A stretch of 19,516 nt of DNA, from NCBI GenBank assembly GCA_033297205.1, contig MU859416.1, positions 1 through 19,516 on the forward strand, in the 5' to 3' direction. Positions within the stretch are counted from its first letter, which is position 1; every line of letters starts with the position of its first letter. Under the pieces are notes generated by a model, which saw nothing but the letters and a program-made list of their open reading frames with translations, did no database searches and had not been told where the DNA came from. Positions 1 to 10,368 of this stretch are shown in pieces. Both the position numbers and the translations under genes were made by a program. The DNA comes from Pseudoneurospora amorphoporcata (Eukaryota > Ascomycota > Sordariomycetes > Sordariales > Sordariaceae).

Positions 1-92
1 GCTTCCGCTCCGCTTAGCTACAAGTGCATAGTTCACTGTAGCGTCCCTATACTAGTACTATCATCATAGGCTAGTTAGGGTATTGCAGCAAA
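1..92 (+). repeat. Inverted-repeat element, inner end of left arm (copy A)
   Basis: These 92 bases match 18937-19028 without gaps and differ at three sites, all transitions (T for C at two, G for A at one). The same sequence occurs in reverse complement at 19415-19516. The match ends at about GCAGCAAA (92), after which the copies diverge. The repeat is cut by the window start, so its outer part is not visible. No coding potential was seen. Confidence 0.9.
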
Positions 93-235
93 CACTAATA
101 AGAGGCGATTTAGGCCTAATTAATAGAGATATATAAAAAAAACAGCTTTAATTTTTCTTTTAGCCTTATTCTTATCTTTTAATTATATTAAAGTACTCGC
201 GCTAACGTTTATAATATTAACACAAGTGTAAGCTA

Positions 236-571
236 GTTGTAACGAACGGCAGTCCAATTTGCCTAAGTAGGATAACTAAAAGTTAATACAATTAGAAAAC
301 GTCTAGTGAAGCTAAAAGGTTTATAACAAGTATAGTAGCGTTATACTAGTTTTAATAATAGTAATCTGTTGACTACTGTTGAACTATCTAACAATTTAAG
401 TTCTCCAGTCGTCTCTCTATACTTCGTGCCTTTAATGTTATTTTTGTAGTCTTGTGAGCCTAGCTTATCTAATACTGGACGTGAGCTGATAGTTGCACAT
501 CCTAGTCTCTTTTAGCAGTTGTGTTTTTCAGAGGCTTGGTTGGCTCGTGTACCCGCTTTAAGTTCGTAACA
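236..571 (-). repeat. Eroded inverted copy of the same repeat arm (copy D)
   Basis: Read on the minus strand, this stretch aligns with 18260 to about 18690. Clear anchors are AACGAACGGCAGTCC at 241 against the complement of 18673-18686, GACTACTGTTGAACTATC at 371 against the complement of 18543-18556 and its neighbours, and AGTTCGTAACA ending at 571 against the start TGTTACGAACT at 18260. Homology stops exactly after CGTAACA, which defines the outer end of the arm. Most differences in the well-aligned part are C-to-T or G-to-A in this copy, as RIP would leave. Diverged homology may continue toward 93, but I cannot fix the inner edge. Confidence 0.8.
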
Positions 572-900
572 AAACTGTACCTTTTTTTTTAGGTTTCCTT
601 ATTGCAATAAGATTGTTTTGTTGCTTAATTCTTTTAGCAATATCATAAGGAGGAAAACGAGAGGGATTACAATACTAATAATTAATAATGTAATATTTAA
701 AATAAAGAATACAACATACTTTATAGCATTTACTATATACTATTTCAATTTGATAATTTCCAAAGAGAGAATAATATTCAACCTGTCTTTGATATTAATA
801 TATATTAAAATTGAAGATACTATAGCGTCTTACTATATTATATTTATCAGTATATTTATATAGCGGTTGGGCTTTACTATAATAACTTCTAATAACGTCT
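572..900. other. AT-rich non-coding relic sequence
   Basis: This is very AT-rich and TA-rich sequence with no recognisable protein family. An AT-only open frame at 618-863 has no domain signal and reads like mutated repeat sequence. The block changes abruptly to GC-rich DNA at about 900-955, so this is probably the edge of a RIP-affected repeat island. Confidence 0.6.
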
Positions 901-959
901 TTGGATGGTCTAGGCGTTGGGGGGCGCATTGTATTGATTTCTTCCAGGTTTAATAACCA

Positions 960-1545
960 ACACTCAGCCCATCCCCCTCCTCTCCCGCCGTCACTCCTTC
1001 ACCGACGCCGACAACCTCAACACAGACGACACCCTCCCACCAGCCTACACCCCCGCGGCGCCCCTCCCGTAGCCGGCCAAGCTGGCTTCCCCGACTCAGC
1101 CGCCACCTCCCAAGTCGGCATTCTCCCCCAACACAACCACCAGCAGCACCAACAAAGTTCACTCCCACCATTGATCCCACCATCGAACCCGTTCGAAGAG
1201 GTGGAACAACTGAATAGACGGGGAGCAGCAGGAGGAAGAAGGCGGGCAGCACAAGAAGAGATAACCGTCCAAGTAGGCGGTGAGGGCTTAATCGATCGGG
1301 GAGCAAGGAGGAGAGCGCGTTTGGGAGTGATGAAGACGGTCCAGGGCGGTGATGAGGAGCAAGTGGTGAGGAGAGAGGAGAGGGAGGAAAGAGAGAGACA
1401 TATGCGTGAGGTGAGGGAACGGCCGCCTACTGCGCGGCCGGGACGGGGGCCGAGGGGGTTGGCTGATCGGTGGCATGGTGTGCGTAGGACGGGTGATGTG
1501 CATGGGGATGGGGGACTCAGAGAGAGCACGTCGAGGTATAGGTGA
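960..1545 (+). pseudogene. GC-rich coding remnant, unknown function
   Basis: A plus-strand frame stays open for about 195 codons up to the TGA at 1543-1545. Its first part is proline, histidine and glutamine rich. Its second part is strongly charged, with runs such as REEREERERHMRE. In a neighbouring frame, bases 1000-1060 read as a plausible acidic tail with a PPAY motif (NTDDTLPPAYTP) before meeting a stop, so a small frameshift within the C-run near 1050 could have joined the two. No start codon, upstream exon or domain was identified, and the sequence abuts the AT-rich relic. It may be the decayed C-terminal exon of a gene whose 5' part was lost, or just stop-poor GC-rich DNA. Confidence 0.3.
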
Positions 1546-2342
1546 TGGCTTTGTTTACACCATGTATTTTGTTAGAGAGTGGTATTTAGCCTAATGATGG
1601 ATACCTATGTATTGATGCTTGAGTGAGAGAGACTCCCTCGGTTGTGTTTTGGCTCAGCGGATGTAGAGGTTGAGTGTCTGGGGGGCGGAGGGTGGAGCGG
1701 ATAACGCGTATCGCGCACGTAATGTTTGAGTAATCGTTGGATACCCCTAGGTGACAAATCTTACGAATTTTGGAAGTTGAAATGATTCAATGGAAAATCC
1801 TGCTGCTAGTTCCACTGGCCTGTTGACTTGACGATGATGGTTTGGTGTTGATATCGAGGAACTGTTTTGGCGCTCCGTTCAGCCGCCTGAGGGCGCCAAA
1901 GCACAGGGCGTCGAGCACTAACAATTATTTTCCAGCCCCTGTGGGAGTTCTTGGCAGGGACCAGGCACAGTGTCGGTGCACGAACTAGCGGGGCCTCCGT
2001 CCGTCCATATCCGGATGGAACTCTAAGAGAGTACCAAAACAGCAAAATATCGGACCTCCCGGATCGCCAACAAAACGAATCACGACACGAACAAACCGCT
2101 TAATAACGGTAGGATCAATGCTAGTTGAAGCTCTGATTGCTAAACTATGCATCACAAATGCTTTCTATAGAAAGATGCCGGCTATAAAGAGACATGCCAT
2201 GCCCATAGCCCAAAAGTTCAAAGACCAACCGACGCCGACCACGATGCATCCAAACCGTTCTATCCCCCGTCTATCCGTCTATCCGTCTATCCAAACCACT
2301 CTATGCAAACAGTAACTGAACTGATACCGATGATCCTCCCGC
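1546..2342. other. Intergenic region, no gene seen
   Basis: I see no convincing coding region here. It should hold the 3' untranslated region of the minus-strand dehydrogenase just to its right. The only structured element is the short tandem repeat at 2271-2293. Confidence 0.6.
2271..2293 (+). repeat. Short tandem repeat, unit TCTATCCG
   Basis: Almost three perfect copies of an 8-base unit are flanked on both sides by CCAAACC. It is a microsatellite-like tract in the region downstream of the dehydrogenase gene. Confidence 0.8.
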
Positions 2343-4316
2343 TTAAGCCTCAGGCAGAGTAACAATACCGGTATACGATCCATCATCGTAATGGACAACT
2401 GTCTTCTTGCCCGTCTCGACATCGACCGAATAAAGGCTACCGCCCAAATCGCTCACAAAGATCTGCTTCCTGGCCAGATCCAACTTGAGACCAATGGGCT
2501 CATGGAAGTGTCTCGCCAGAAGCTTGACCTGCTTGTCGCCCTCGACCTTGGCGCAGTTCAGCGAGCTACCACGGGGGTGCTCACCGCGATCAGTCCAGTA
2601 CAGGACACCGGTCTCGGGCTCAATCTCGAGATCGATCGGCTCAGGAAGCTTGTCGAACACGATCTCGATATCGGAACGGTTGGAAGCACTCTCGCCAGCA
2701 GGGAAGTCGATGTTAGCGCGGAAGATGCGGCCCTGGCCGGACTTGGAGGGGCCCTTCTGCGTCCAGTAGAACTTGCGCTGCTTGAGGTCGACGGTGATGC
2801 CGACGCACCAGTGCAACAAATCGGAAACACCGCCGGGGTTCTGGACGAGGACTTCGTGCTCGCTGCCGTCGACGTTGCAGCGGTGCACGGAGCAGCCTTC
2901 GCGGTCGCAGAAGTAGAGCTTCTCGGTGCCGGCCTGCTGGTCCTTGACAAGGACGAGCTGCTTGGGAGTGGTCAGGACACCATCGGCGAGAAGGACCTTC
3001 TTGTCGGAGCCGTCGAGGGCCGAGGACATCAGGCTGCCGTCCTTGGTGGTGACGTCGGCGCCCATATTGGTCCAGTACATCCTGTTGACGGAGGGGTCCA
3101 CGTCGATACCGTCGGGGGCAGGGAGGCCGGTGACGAGGGCCTTGGGGGGCTGGTTGGGCTCGTCGAGGCGGAGGATCTTGCCGTTGGTGGAGATGCCGGC
3201 GAGAGAGGGGTAGGAGGGGGAGTTGGAGCCGAGACCGACGTCGAGGAAGAAGATGGGGGGCATCTGCTTGTCGGTGCGAGCAGCCTGGGCGGCGGCAGGG
3301 TTGAGAGGAGGGTTGACGGCGACGGTGGAGGGAGGATAGAGACCACCCTGCCCGGGGGTCTTGAGGCCGAGCTTGCCCTGGGTGATGTAGTTGCTGCGGA
3401 GCCAGTCAACAGTGAGAGACCCGTCGAGCTTGCGTTCGTTGATGTAGTTGTCCTCAATGAAGGCAACGGTGTCGAGGCCGACGCGGTCCATCAGCTGGCA
3501 GGGGAGGACGGAGGCCTGGAACATGTGCGCCCAGAGGCGGTCGATCTCGGCGGCATCAGAGACGCCCTCAGCAAGGATGGTGAGGATCTCGCGCTTGACG
3601 GCGGCCCAGAGGCGGTTGAAGATGAAGCTGGCAAGTGTCAGTGAAGGTTCGAACAAGGTGATATCTCGGCCGATGCCATCCATGTCCTTGAAGAATCCAG
3701 TGGATCATCACCAAGAATAGGGCCGTGTGGAAACTTACCCAGTAGACTCCTTCCTCGCCGTCGCCGGAAGCATGCCGCACTGCCTAAGCACGCCGCTCAA
3801 GAACGGGAAGACCTCCTGATGGGTATATCCATCCGTCATCAACTCCACCGTCCTGATCGTTGGCGGCATCGTATAATGCACATTGCACACCAGCTTTTTT
3901 CTCTCGTCGCTGACCTTGTCCAGCATCAACGAACTCTTGAAGCTGCTCGAGTTGGATCCCAGAATACAATCCTTCGGCGCATACTTGTCCAGCTCTCCGA
4001 GAGTGTCAATCTTGAGCTCAATCTTCTCCGGCACCGCCTCGATGACGAGCCAAGCGTCCTTTACCGCAGTCTCGATGTCTTCCGAGGCAGTATAAGTGCC
4101 ATACTGAGCGGGCTTGCCGTTGGGGCAGAAGGAGGTGTACGACTCCTTGTTCTCGTCGATGTACTTGAGAGCGTCCTCACGAGCCTGAGGGAAGGGATCA
4201 CGGATGTGCACGTTGAAACCGCCGGCGACGTAGCTGCAGGCGATACGGCGGCCGAGGACACCACCGCCCAGGATGGCGACGGGGCGGGAGCCGATGTGGG
4301 GGACTGACCAGACCAT
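2343..4316 (-). CDS. 3-hydroxyacyl-CoA dehydrogenase fused to YWTD beta-propeller
   Basis: Two exons, 4316-3739 and 3627-2343, encode 620 residues. The 111-base intron (3628-3738) has a GTAAGT donor, a CACTGAC branch site and a GCCAG acceptor. Splicing joins ESTG to FIFNRLWAA, the conserved junction of the two dehydrogenase domains. Residues 12-193 are the NAD-binding Rossmann domain: GGGVLG at 17-22, SNSSS at 121-125, His147 in NVHYTMPP and Glu158 in TVELM as the likely catalytic pair. Residues 194 to about 285 form the helical 3HCDH C-terminal domain. From about 315 to the end there is a beta-propeller with YWT, FYWT and LYWTD blades near 377, 479 and 536, like LDL-receptor YWTD or SMP-30/gluconolactonase folds. 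No signal peptide or PTS1 tail was seen, so a cytosolic enzyme is likely. The expected reaction is NAD-dependent oxidation of a 3-hydroxyacyl-CoA or a related 3-hydroxy acid; the exact substrate is unknown. The ATG at 4316 was chosen because the Rossmann fold starts directly after it and the context (ACAACATGG) is good. Confidence 0.92.
3628..3738 (-). other. Intron of the dehydrogenase/propeller gene
   Basis: The donor GTAAGT starts at 3738, a CTGAC branch site lies close to the acceptor, and the acceptor GCCAG ends at 3628. It splits a glycine codon in phase 2. Removing it restores the conserved STGFIFNR motif of 3HCDH proteins, which supports the boundaries. Confidence 0.9.
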
Positions 4317-6507
4317 GTTGTGTGTTTGCAGTCGGGTGTATAGTGTGTAGAAGTTAAGTGTGGGTGGTAAGTTATGGATAGGAAAAGGGGGGAAGAGAAA
4401 GTAAACAGTCGAAGATGCGATGGATGGGTCGATGAATGGTTGTCTGGTTGGGATGTATGCTATGGAATCTGCTAACAACACTTCGATGAGGTCAAAACAC
4501 GGCAGATATGTACAACAAAAACCCACACCGATGTCCGGATTTCGTGCATAGTTCCATGATCCGCAAGTCTGGGAATAGCACGCATTGTGGTCACGAGTGC
4601 CCGGCTGTCTCGAACACATACCGACCAAGCCCTGCGTGGGAACGACGTCCGAGTGGTGGACATGGAAGCTTCGACAGAACAATCTCCGAAGAAACAGCGC
4701 GAAGTTCCGTGGTTCCGCGAGGCCGGTACGCTAAAGAGCTTATGCCTGGACATGCTGATGTGGTCCATACCGGTTCATGTCGGTTTGTCATAATTGACCA
4801 ATCTAACCCATTCAGAACGGGAACAATCCGTCCTTGATTCGCTTGCATAGCCTTTGTTGTGGACTTGTGAGTCAAGGATCATGGATCGAGGGTGCTTTGG
4901 GTTCTCTGATTCTATGGTTCTCTTGCTTACCAGTACCTACGTACACTAGTGGTGATATAGACAGCTACAGTATGTGTGCCTCGTCATGACGATTGGTTGG
5001 ACCTATGGGCGCAGGAAGGTTCGGTACTGCGCGGTTCCTAGCGGTGTTTTGGCAGTGCCAGGAGAATGAGGGAAATCCCGATGATGATCGATATCATGGA
5101 TCCGTGAACTTGGGAAGCGAGGAGAAGGGCATGGCCGAAGCTCGGACGAGAAACGCACGGCGTCTTTGTGTTGAACATCTGGGTCAGCACGTTTCGGGAC
5201 CCTTCAACCCTTCGTATGGGCGGACATGACGGGCTGTCATCGGGTCATCCACTTCAGACAGTCGAGTCCCAAGAGGAGATATCCGGGAATAGGAACAAAA
5301 GGGTCTTGGGTAGTTGGGTGTTCCATGAATACTCGGGCTGGTTCCGTGCTGTGGAGAACAGGAGAGGATGAGAAATGAGAGAGACGACTGGAATGGTCCA
5401 ATCGGGAATCAGGATCTGAGAGCGAGGGAAGAGCGAGATCAGATCAGACCGACGGGCTGAACTTCTGAAGGTCAAGATGAGGCGTCAAGGCTGAAGGGCC
5501 GGGGACCATGTCGATGTCATTGACCGACCCTGATGACAAGTGACAACCGGCAGTCCGGTGTTGACAACGAGCCTCGACAGCCACACCGGCTTGACGACCA
5601 ACCAGCTTTGAAGGGAGCTCGCTTGATAAGCGAAGCCTGCCGCTCATTCGCTGTCTCGAACTTGTCTCGTCTGTCCCGAGCGTGCCGTTGGGAGTTGCCG
5701 TCGCCTCTTGCATCAGAGAACCTCGGTATTTGTAAGGATCCACTTATTCTTGCACATGGCAGACGGATGAAACTCGCTGCCGTCTCGGAATGGAATTTCG
5801 TATGGGGATGATGGAGGCAAATATGGCAAAGGAGGAAAAGGAGATAAGGTGAGTGGATGTACGGACGCATTCGCAGTCAGGCACTTTCGCACTCCACACA
5901 CCGCTAACATCGTATCCCGCTCGTACATTTCTCGGGTTTACCAAAGACCAACGATCAAACTAACGGTCAGTGGCCTGTGGAATAATGTAGTACACACAAC
6001 GGCCACTACCTTCCCACCCATGCAGTGATCATTTAGGTCTTTCACCAAGGCCATTCGTCGTGGCAATTAGATCCATTTCGATGCCCAGGCGAAGATATTA
6101 TTGCGCAGCGGTCGATGACGGAGGCAGTCCAGACAAACAGCTGGCGTCACAGGTCTCCGGAGCTAGTGGAGTTTGAGAACCTCAAAACGGCCACATCCTT
6201 GAAATTCCGCACGGTCCCCGGCCCGGAGACTTTTGTTGGCCAAGGTTAGTAATGATGGAGTCAAGGAGCAGGGACAAGCCTTTGTCTCTCCATATTTTCC
6301 ATATGCCTCAATAGTGGATACCATCAAGATTCTTCGAAGAATGGATGATGCCCACTCAGTTTTCGATGGTTCCAGGCGGACAACGGTGGAGGTAGAAGTT
6401 GAACTGGCTGGTGGATAGGAACTGGAAAAGATGGAGAACGGTGGGACAACTGGGTTGATGACTTGGCATTCGTCAGTCCAACGGGACGTTGCGATACCTA
6501 TATATAA

Positions 6508-6526
6508 AAGTAATTCGTTATTACTT
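6508..6526. repeat. Small inverted repeat in an AT-rich patch
   Basis: AAGTAAT and ATTACTT face each other across a five-base loop, inside an AT-rich patch that starts at about 6497. It may be the trace of a small transposon insertion, but no terminal repeats or target duplication could be assigned. Confidence 0.4.
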
Positions 6527-6675
6527 ATAAGAATAAAAGCGAATCTAACAGGATTAACGCGTATAACCTTACAAAGGGGGGCATCCCGAAGAAACAACAC
6601 ACGTATCTAGCTGCTGGTCTTCCTTCCCCGCCTTTATCACATTGGTGAATGACCCAGGCCGTCCCAGACTGGTTA

Positions 6676-6762
6676 TAAACTCAGAAGCTCGTCAAGGTCG
6701 TGGATGATGATACGCCATGAGGGCAGGTCAACGGCGAGGTGGTGGGCGGCAAGATAGATCAA
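6676..6762 (-). pseudogene. NRPS condensation/epimerization domain relic
   Basis: The minus strand reads 29 residues, beginning LIYLAAHHLAVDLPSWR and ending DLDELLSL, then a TAA at 6673-6675. This is the HHxxxD active-site region with the SWR extension typical of condensation-superfamily domains of nonribosomal peptide synthetases, where the second His and the Asp belong to the catalytic motif. An intact domain is about 450 residues, so only a scrap remains. The upstream side is an AT-rich patch (6763-6833) and the downstream side runs into stops. No adenylation or thiolation motifs were found nearby. I infer loss of a former NRPS gene by deletion and mutation. Confidence 0.7.
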
Positions 6763-7588
6763 AGGTACTATAATTACTATAGGCTAAATAAGTATTATAA
6801 GCGGAGTGATAGATTAAGTAACTATAAGATGTTAGTGGGCTTGGCCTCCCTAGCATCGGACATCGTTCGTCCCAAACATGAAGTTTAATGCCGGTGGTTG
6901 TCGATGGTGTTATTTCCGGATGCTACCTTTTAATCAAATGCGATCAGTGAAACACATTGGCTAGCTCGGCTCTCGGATAGGTACGAGTGGTGTGAGCAAT
7001 CATGAACGACTTTTCTCCTGCACATGGTCAATATTTGGTGAGTGTCGTGTGCTAGAAACAACGAAGATCGGAGTGGTGGTGGGGATACGGTGATGGTCAC
7101 CGCTTGACGCTGGGAGTTTTTTTGCGTTAAGAAAACTCGCACGAAATACCGCAGGTGGAAAGAGAGTGTTTTATCCGAGACACGTGGATGGGGACATGGT
7201 CTTTGGGCTTTAGAGGGACTAGACCGTGATGGTGAACGCTGCTGGAACCCGTCATTTACATCGAGAAACTCCGAAAAGGCTGGAAGACACGAATATGATA
7301 AGAATCACGGAGCGGCAAGAAAAGGCCCAAAACTGAGGTAAACGATCGTGTTGATATCTATGACAAAGGAAACGTTTCTATCAATCGTCCATGTCCTCTA
7401 AAACAAAACAGTGATATCCCATCCACACCGAATATGACCCCTTTTGCTACCAAAAACCTTTGAACGCAAACCCTGTAAATGCAATTACAACAGCAATGAT
7501 GACCACCACCTCAAGTCATTAACAACCCCCCCAAAAAAGTTCCACGGTAGAAGACCCCAAAATAGCTCACATGTGTCACACCCCAGAC

Positions 7589-9185
7589 TTAGAAGAGGAA
7601 AACCTGATCCGTAGCCTTGGACAGAGTACCAGGGGCCTTGAACCCAAGGGAAACCAAGTTCTTGCTCATAGCAGCCACCATAGGAGGAGGACCGCAAAGC
7701 AACATCTTGGTCGAATCCGCCGCAGGAGGCAAGAACTTCTTGACCATATCGGCAGTCACAAAGCCCTTAAGGCCAGTCCAGCTGTCGTCCGTATGGCTGA
7801 GGACATACTGCACGCTAAGCTTCTCAGGGAACGCCTTGACGAACCCATCGAGTTCCTGGCGCAACAGGATATCCGCCTCGGTGTTGTTGGCATACAGCAG
7901 CGAGATCTTGGTCTTGTCGCTCTCGTCCTCGCAGATGGCGCGTATGAGCTGGTACATGGGCGTGATACCGGTGCCGCCGGCAATCATGCCGATTTCCTTG
8001 GCGTACTGGTTGGGCACGTACTGCATGGCGCCCTTGGGTCCGCGGATCTCGATCTGGTCGCCAATCTCCATGCGCTCGAGGTGCTTGGTCATAAGACCCT
8101 TGTCGTAGACCTTGATGAGGAGCTCGACGCGGCCGAGGTCCGAGTTGTTGGAGATCGGGGTGTAGGAGCGCGAGACCGACTTGCCGTCGATGAGGGCGCG
8201 GAGGGCGATGTGCTGGCCGGTGGGAAGACCGAGGATGTCACTGGGGTGGGGGAGGGCGAAGACGAGGTGGTAGACGTTGGGAGACACCAACACCTTGCGG
8301 ACCAGCTTGAACTTGCGCCAGTCGGCCGGGTCGATCACCTTGACGGGAGGCTTGAGGGCAGGACCCGAGGTGGAGTTGGTGGGGATCTTGAGGATGGCCA
8401 TCTTGCGCTCCTTCTTGGCGGGACGGCTACGGGGGAAGTGGGTGAACTCCTTCTGGGCCTCGAACTTGGAGAGCGCCCAGGTGGTAACGACGGTGGTCAG
8501 AGAGAGCTCCACGACGGTCGCAATGCCGACACCCCACCAGAAGAGCTTGCTGGAGCCGCCGTTTTGGGCAAACTTGGCGCGGATGAAGTCGGCGAGCTGG
8601 TTGATGGGCGTTTGCGCGGTGGTGACGGCGACAAGAGCCCATTCGGGGCCAGTCCACCAGCCCTTGGCCAGACCGACGGCGCCGACGCTGGCGATGACGG
8701 AGAACATGGCAACGGTCTTCTTGACATTCTTCTTGAACTTGTTGACGGCGGCCTTCTCGACCTTGACAGCGGCCTCTTGAACGACCTTTTCGAATGTTGG
8801 CCTGAAGACCTCGACCTCCTCAGCATGTTCCTGCAGACGATTCTTGGTAAGCGATGATTCAGGGGCAAGTAAACAAAGGGACCAAAGCATACCTCTTCCG
8901 CCAACTCACCAACATAGAGCTCTTTTAGGATATCGGAGGCCTCGACAGAGTGTCCAATTTCGACGAACTGCTCAGTCGCATCCGTACCGGCGACCTCACG
9001 AAGAATGATGGAGCCACCGGGATGGTCCTCGAGGTATTTTGTGGCATCGTAGACTGCTAAAGTTAGCAAACGGTTCCTCATCGGAAGTGAGACAGGATCG
9101 ACTCACCTTTGTTGTGAATAACCATCCAAACATCGTTCTTGCTGTTGTGCTTGCGCACGTCGTCCAGGGTGAAAGTGGAGGCCAT
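7589..9185 (-). CDS. Cytochrome b5 / NADH-cytochrome b5 reductase fusion
   Basis: Three exons (9185-9107, 9053-8893, 8830-7589) encode 493 residues. Introns of 53 bp (9054-9106) and 62 bp (8831-8892) have GTGAGT/CAG and GTATGC/CAG borders. Residues 1 to about 80 are a cytochrome b5 domain; His37 in EDHPGG and His61 in IGHSVEA are the expected heme ligands. A helical linker follows, with hydrophobic segments near 119-136 and 177-200 that probably anchor the protein in a membrane. Residues about 245-493 are an FAD/NADH reductase: RSYTPIS at 301-307 binds FAD, GGTGITP at 365-371 and CGPPPM at 459-464 bind NADH, and the C-terminus TDQVFLF is typical. It should pass electrons from NADH through FAD to its own b5 heme and on to acceptors such as desaturases or a P450. 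It lacks the CS domain of animal Ncb5or. It is transcribed divergently from the P450, which makes a redox partnership plausible but unproven. Confidence 0.93.
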
Positions 9186-10368
9186 GATTAGAGGTGTACT
9201 CTTTTTTCCTTGTTTTTGTCTTGTTTTCGAACAAATGCTGCAAAGTCAAGGAGGCCCAGCAACCTTGGGATAAACAGGAGGTAAACACACAAAGAGTGTA
9301 ACGAGTGTAGTGGGTGGATATAAATCCAATAAGCAACAAGACACAAAAAGCTGACAGACAAGTAAAGTTGAACTAAGCAAGAACAACTTCTGGTGTGGTG
9401 GCCAAAAGGGGGTTATTTGTTTTTGTATCTGAACGAACCGCAAAGGGCGGATTTGATTTTGATATTCTCGCCCTTGTCGGCGAGATATTCCCGGTGCGCC
9501 GCTATGGGGAACCGGGTGCCGAAACAGATGGACATGCTGGATGGAGTAGAGGTGAATCCCCTTCCTCGGTCACCGTCTCGATTTCTCTACGCTTCCGCAC
9601 TATCCTTGACTTGGAAGATCGATGTATTCTTTGTCGTTATCTTTCTGCTGACTCGTGATGGGCCCTGGCTGTTACCGTGTGCTGCATTCGTTGACGAGAA
9701 GAGAAAGTGGTCCACTCGATGGATATCCGAGTTTTTCATCGCAACCCCCTGTCGTACCCTGTATCAAGACAAGCACGTGGCCCTTGCGGCGACTAGCCGG
9801 GGTACGTAGCTTGATCAGATGGGTTTCTGCAGCATCCGATTGGTGATCGCCGCCACTTGTCCCACTTTTGAGGGTGGGTCATCTCGGACGCGCGAACTTC
9901 GGTCGAGTTACAACCTCGGTCGGTCCCTGGTTCGTCGAAGCCCGTGTTCCATCCCTTTCCCTCCCAAGGCCTTTTCGTCTTTGCCGGACTTACACCGGAC
10001 GAAGTCATGGAACCCAAAAATCCACCGGTCTGAGATATCGGTCCTGCACTGATACGGGGGGGTGGACAATGATCGGGGATCGACGGCGACGAACTCTTCG
10101 AAGAACGACCCTACCCGCAACCCAATCTTGGATGGTTCTTTGTCAATCTTCTTTGCGTAATGCTATCAAAAGTGCCACTTGACCACTCGGAGTGCAACGG
10201 ACGGCGGAAAGCGAGATGCCGAGACCCGATCACCCTCTCATGCTGACCAAGGGGTGGTGATATGATATATAAAACCACAAACACCAGACGACACTTTGTT
10301 TGGACCTGGCTGTTGATGATCCATCTGTAACAGTTCAAGTGTTTTCTACACCTGAATCACACGCCATC
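9186..10368. promoter_or_regulatory. Shared divergent promoter region, b5 reductase and P450
   Basis: This 1,183-base gap separates the start codons of two divergent oxidoreductase genes. A clear TATATAAAA lies at 10266-10274, about 95 bases before the P450 ATG. On the other strand a weaker ATTTATAT at 9318-9325 lies about 130 bases before the b5 reductase ATG. Several CGG triplets cluster at 9885-9923, which are possible half-sites for Zn2Cys6 proteins. Open frames inside the gap show no domain and are taken as chance. Confidence 0.6.
10266..10274 (+). promoter_or_regulatory. TATA box of the P450 gene
   Basis: TATATAAAA lies about 95 bases upstream of the ATG at 10369, a usual distance for a fungal gene with a short leader. 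The assignment rests on sequence and spacing only. Confidence 0.55.

Larger units (their letters stand above)
4317..7588. other. Long intergenic region without an intact gene
   Basis: The right of this 3.3 kb stretch is the 3' flank of the b5 reductase gene; the left is the 5' untranslated region and promoter of the dehydrogenase. Short open frames exist on both strands (for example 5517-5870 minus and 6163-6600 minus), but they overlap one another and show no domain. AT-rich patches at about 6497-6545 and 6763-6833 interrupt it and may be small insertions. The only recognisable protein sequence is the NRPS relic at 6676-6762. The stretch may be a graveyard of a larger lost gene. Confidence 0.55.

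Noticed and set aside
2391..3644. A 417-codon plus-strand open frame
   Set aside because: It lies exactly opposite the dehydrogenase/propeller exon. Its composition (D, E, G, V, L rich) is the usual shadow of GC-rich third positions, and it has no domain.
5517..5870. A minus-strand frame with a hydrophobic start that could pass as a small secreted protein
   Set aside because: Overlapping frames on both strands, no cleavage-site pattern, no cysteine pattern and no homology that I recognise.
6163..6600. A 145-codon minus-strand frame near the NRPS relic
   Set aside because: It begins in an AT-rich patch, is in no recognisable NRPS frame, and shows no domain. I could not connect it to the relic.
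7571..8857. A 428-codon plus-strand open frame
   Set aside because: It is antisense to the b5 reductase exon, which has clear FAD and NADH motifs. The antisense frame has none.
8893..8925. An alternative GTGAGT donor inside the b5 domain (about 8907-8912)
   Set aside because: Using it would cut out the conserved end of the b5 fold (YVGELAEE). The GTATGC donor at 8892 keeps it and joins in frame.
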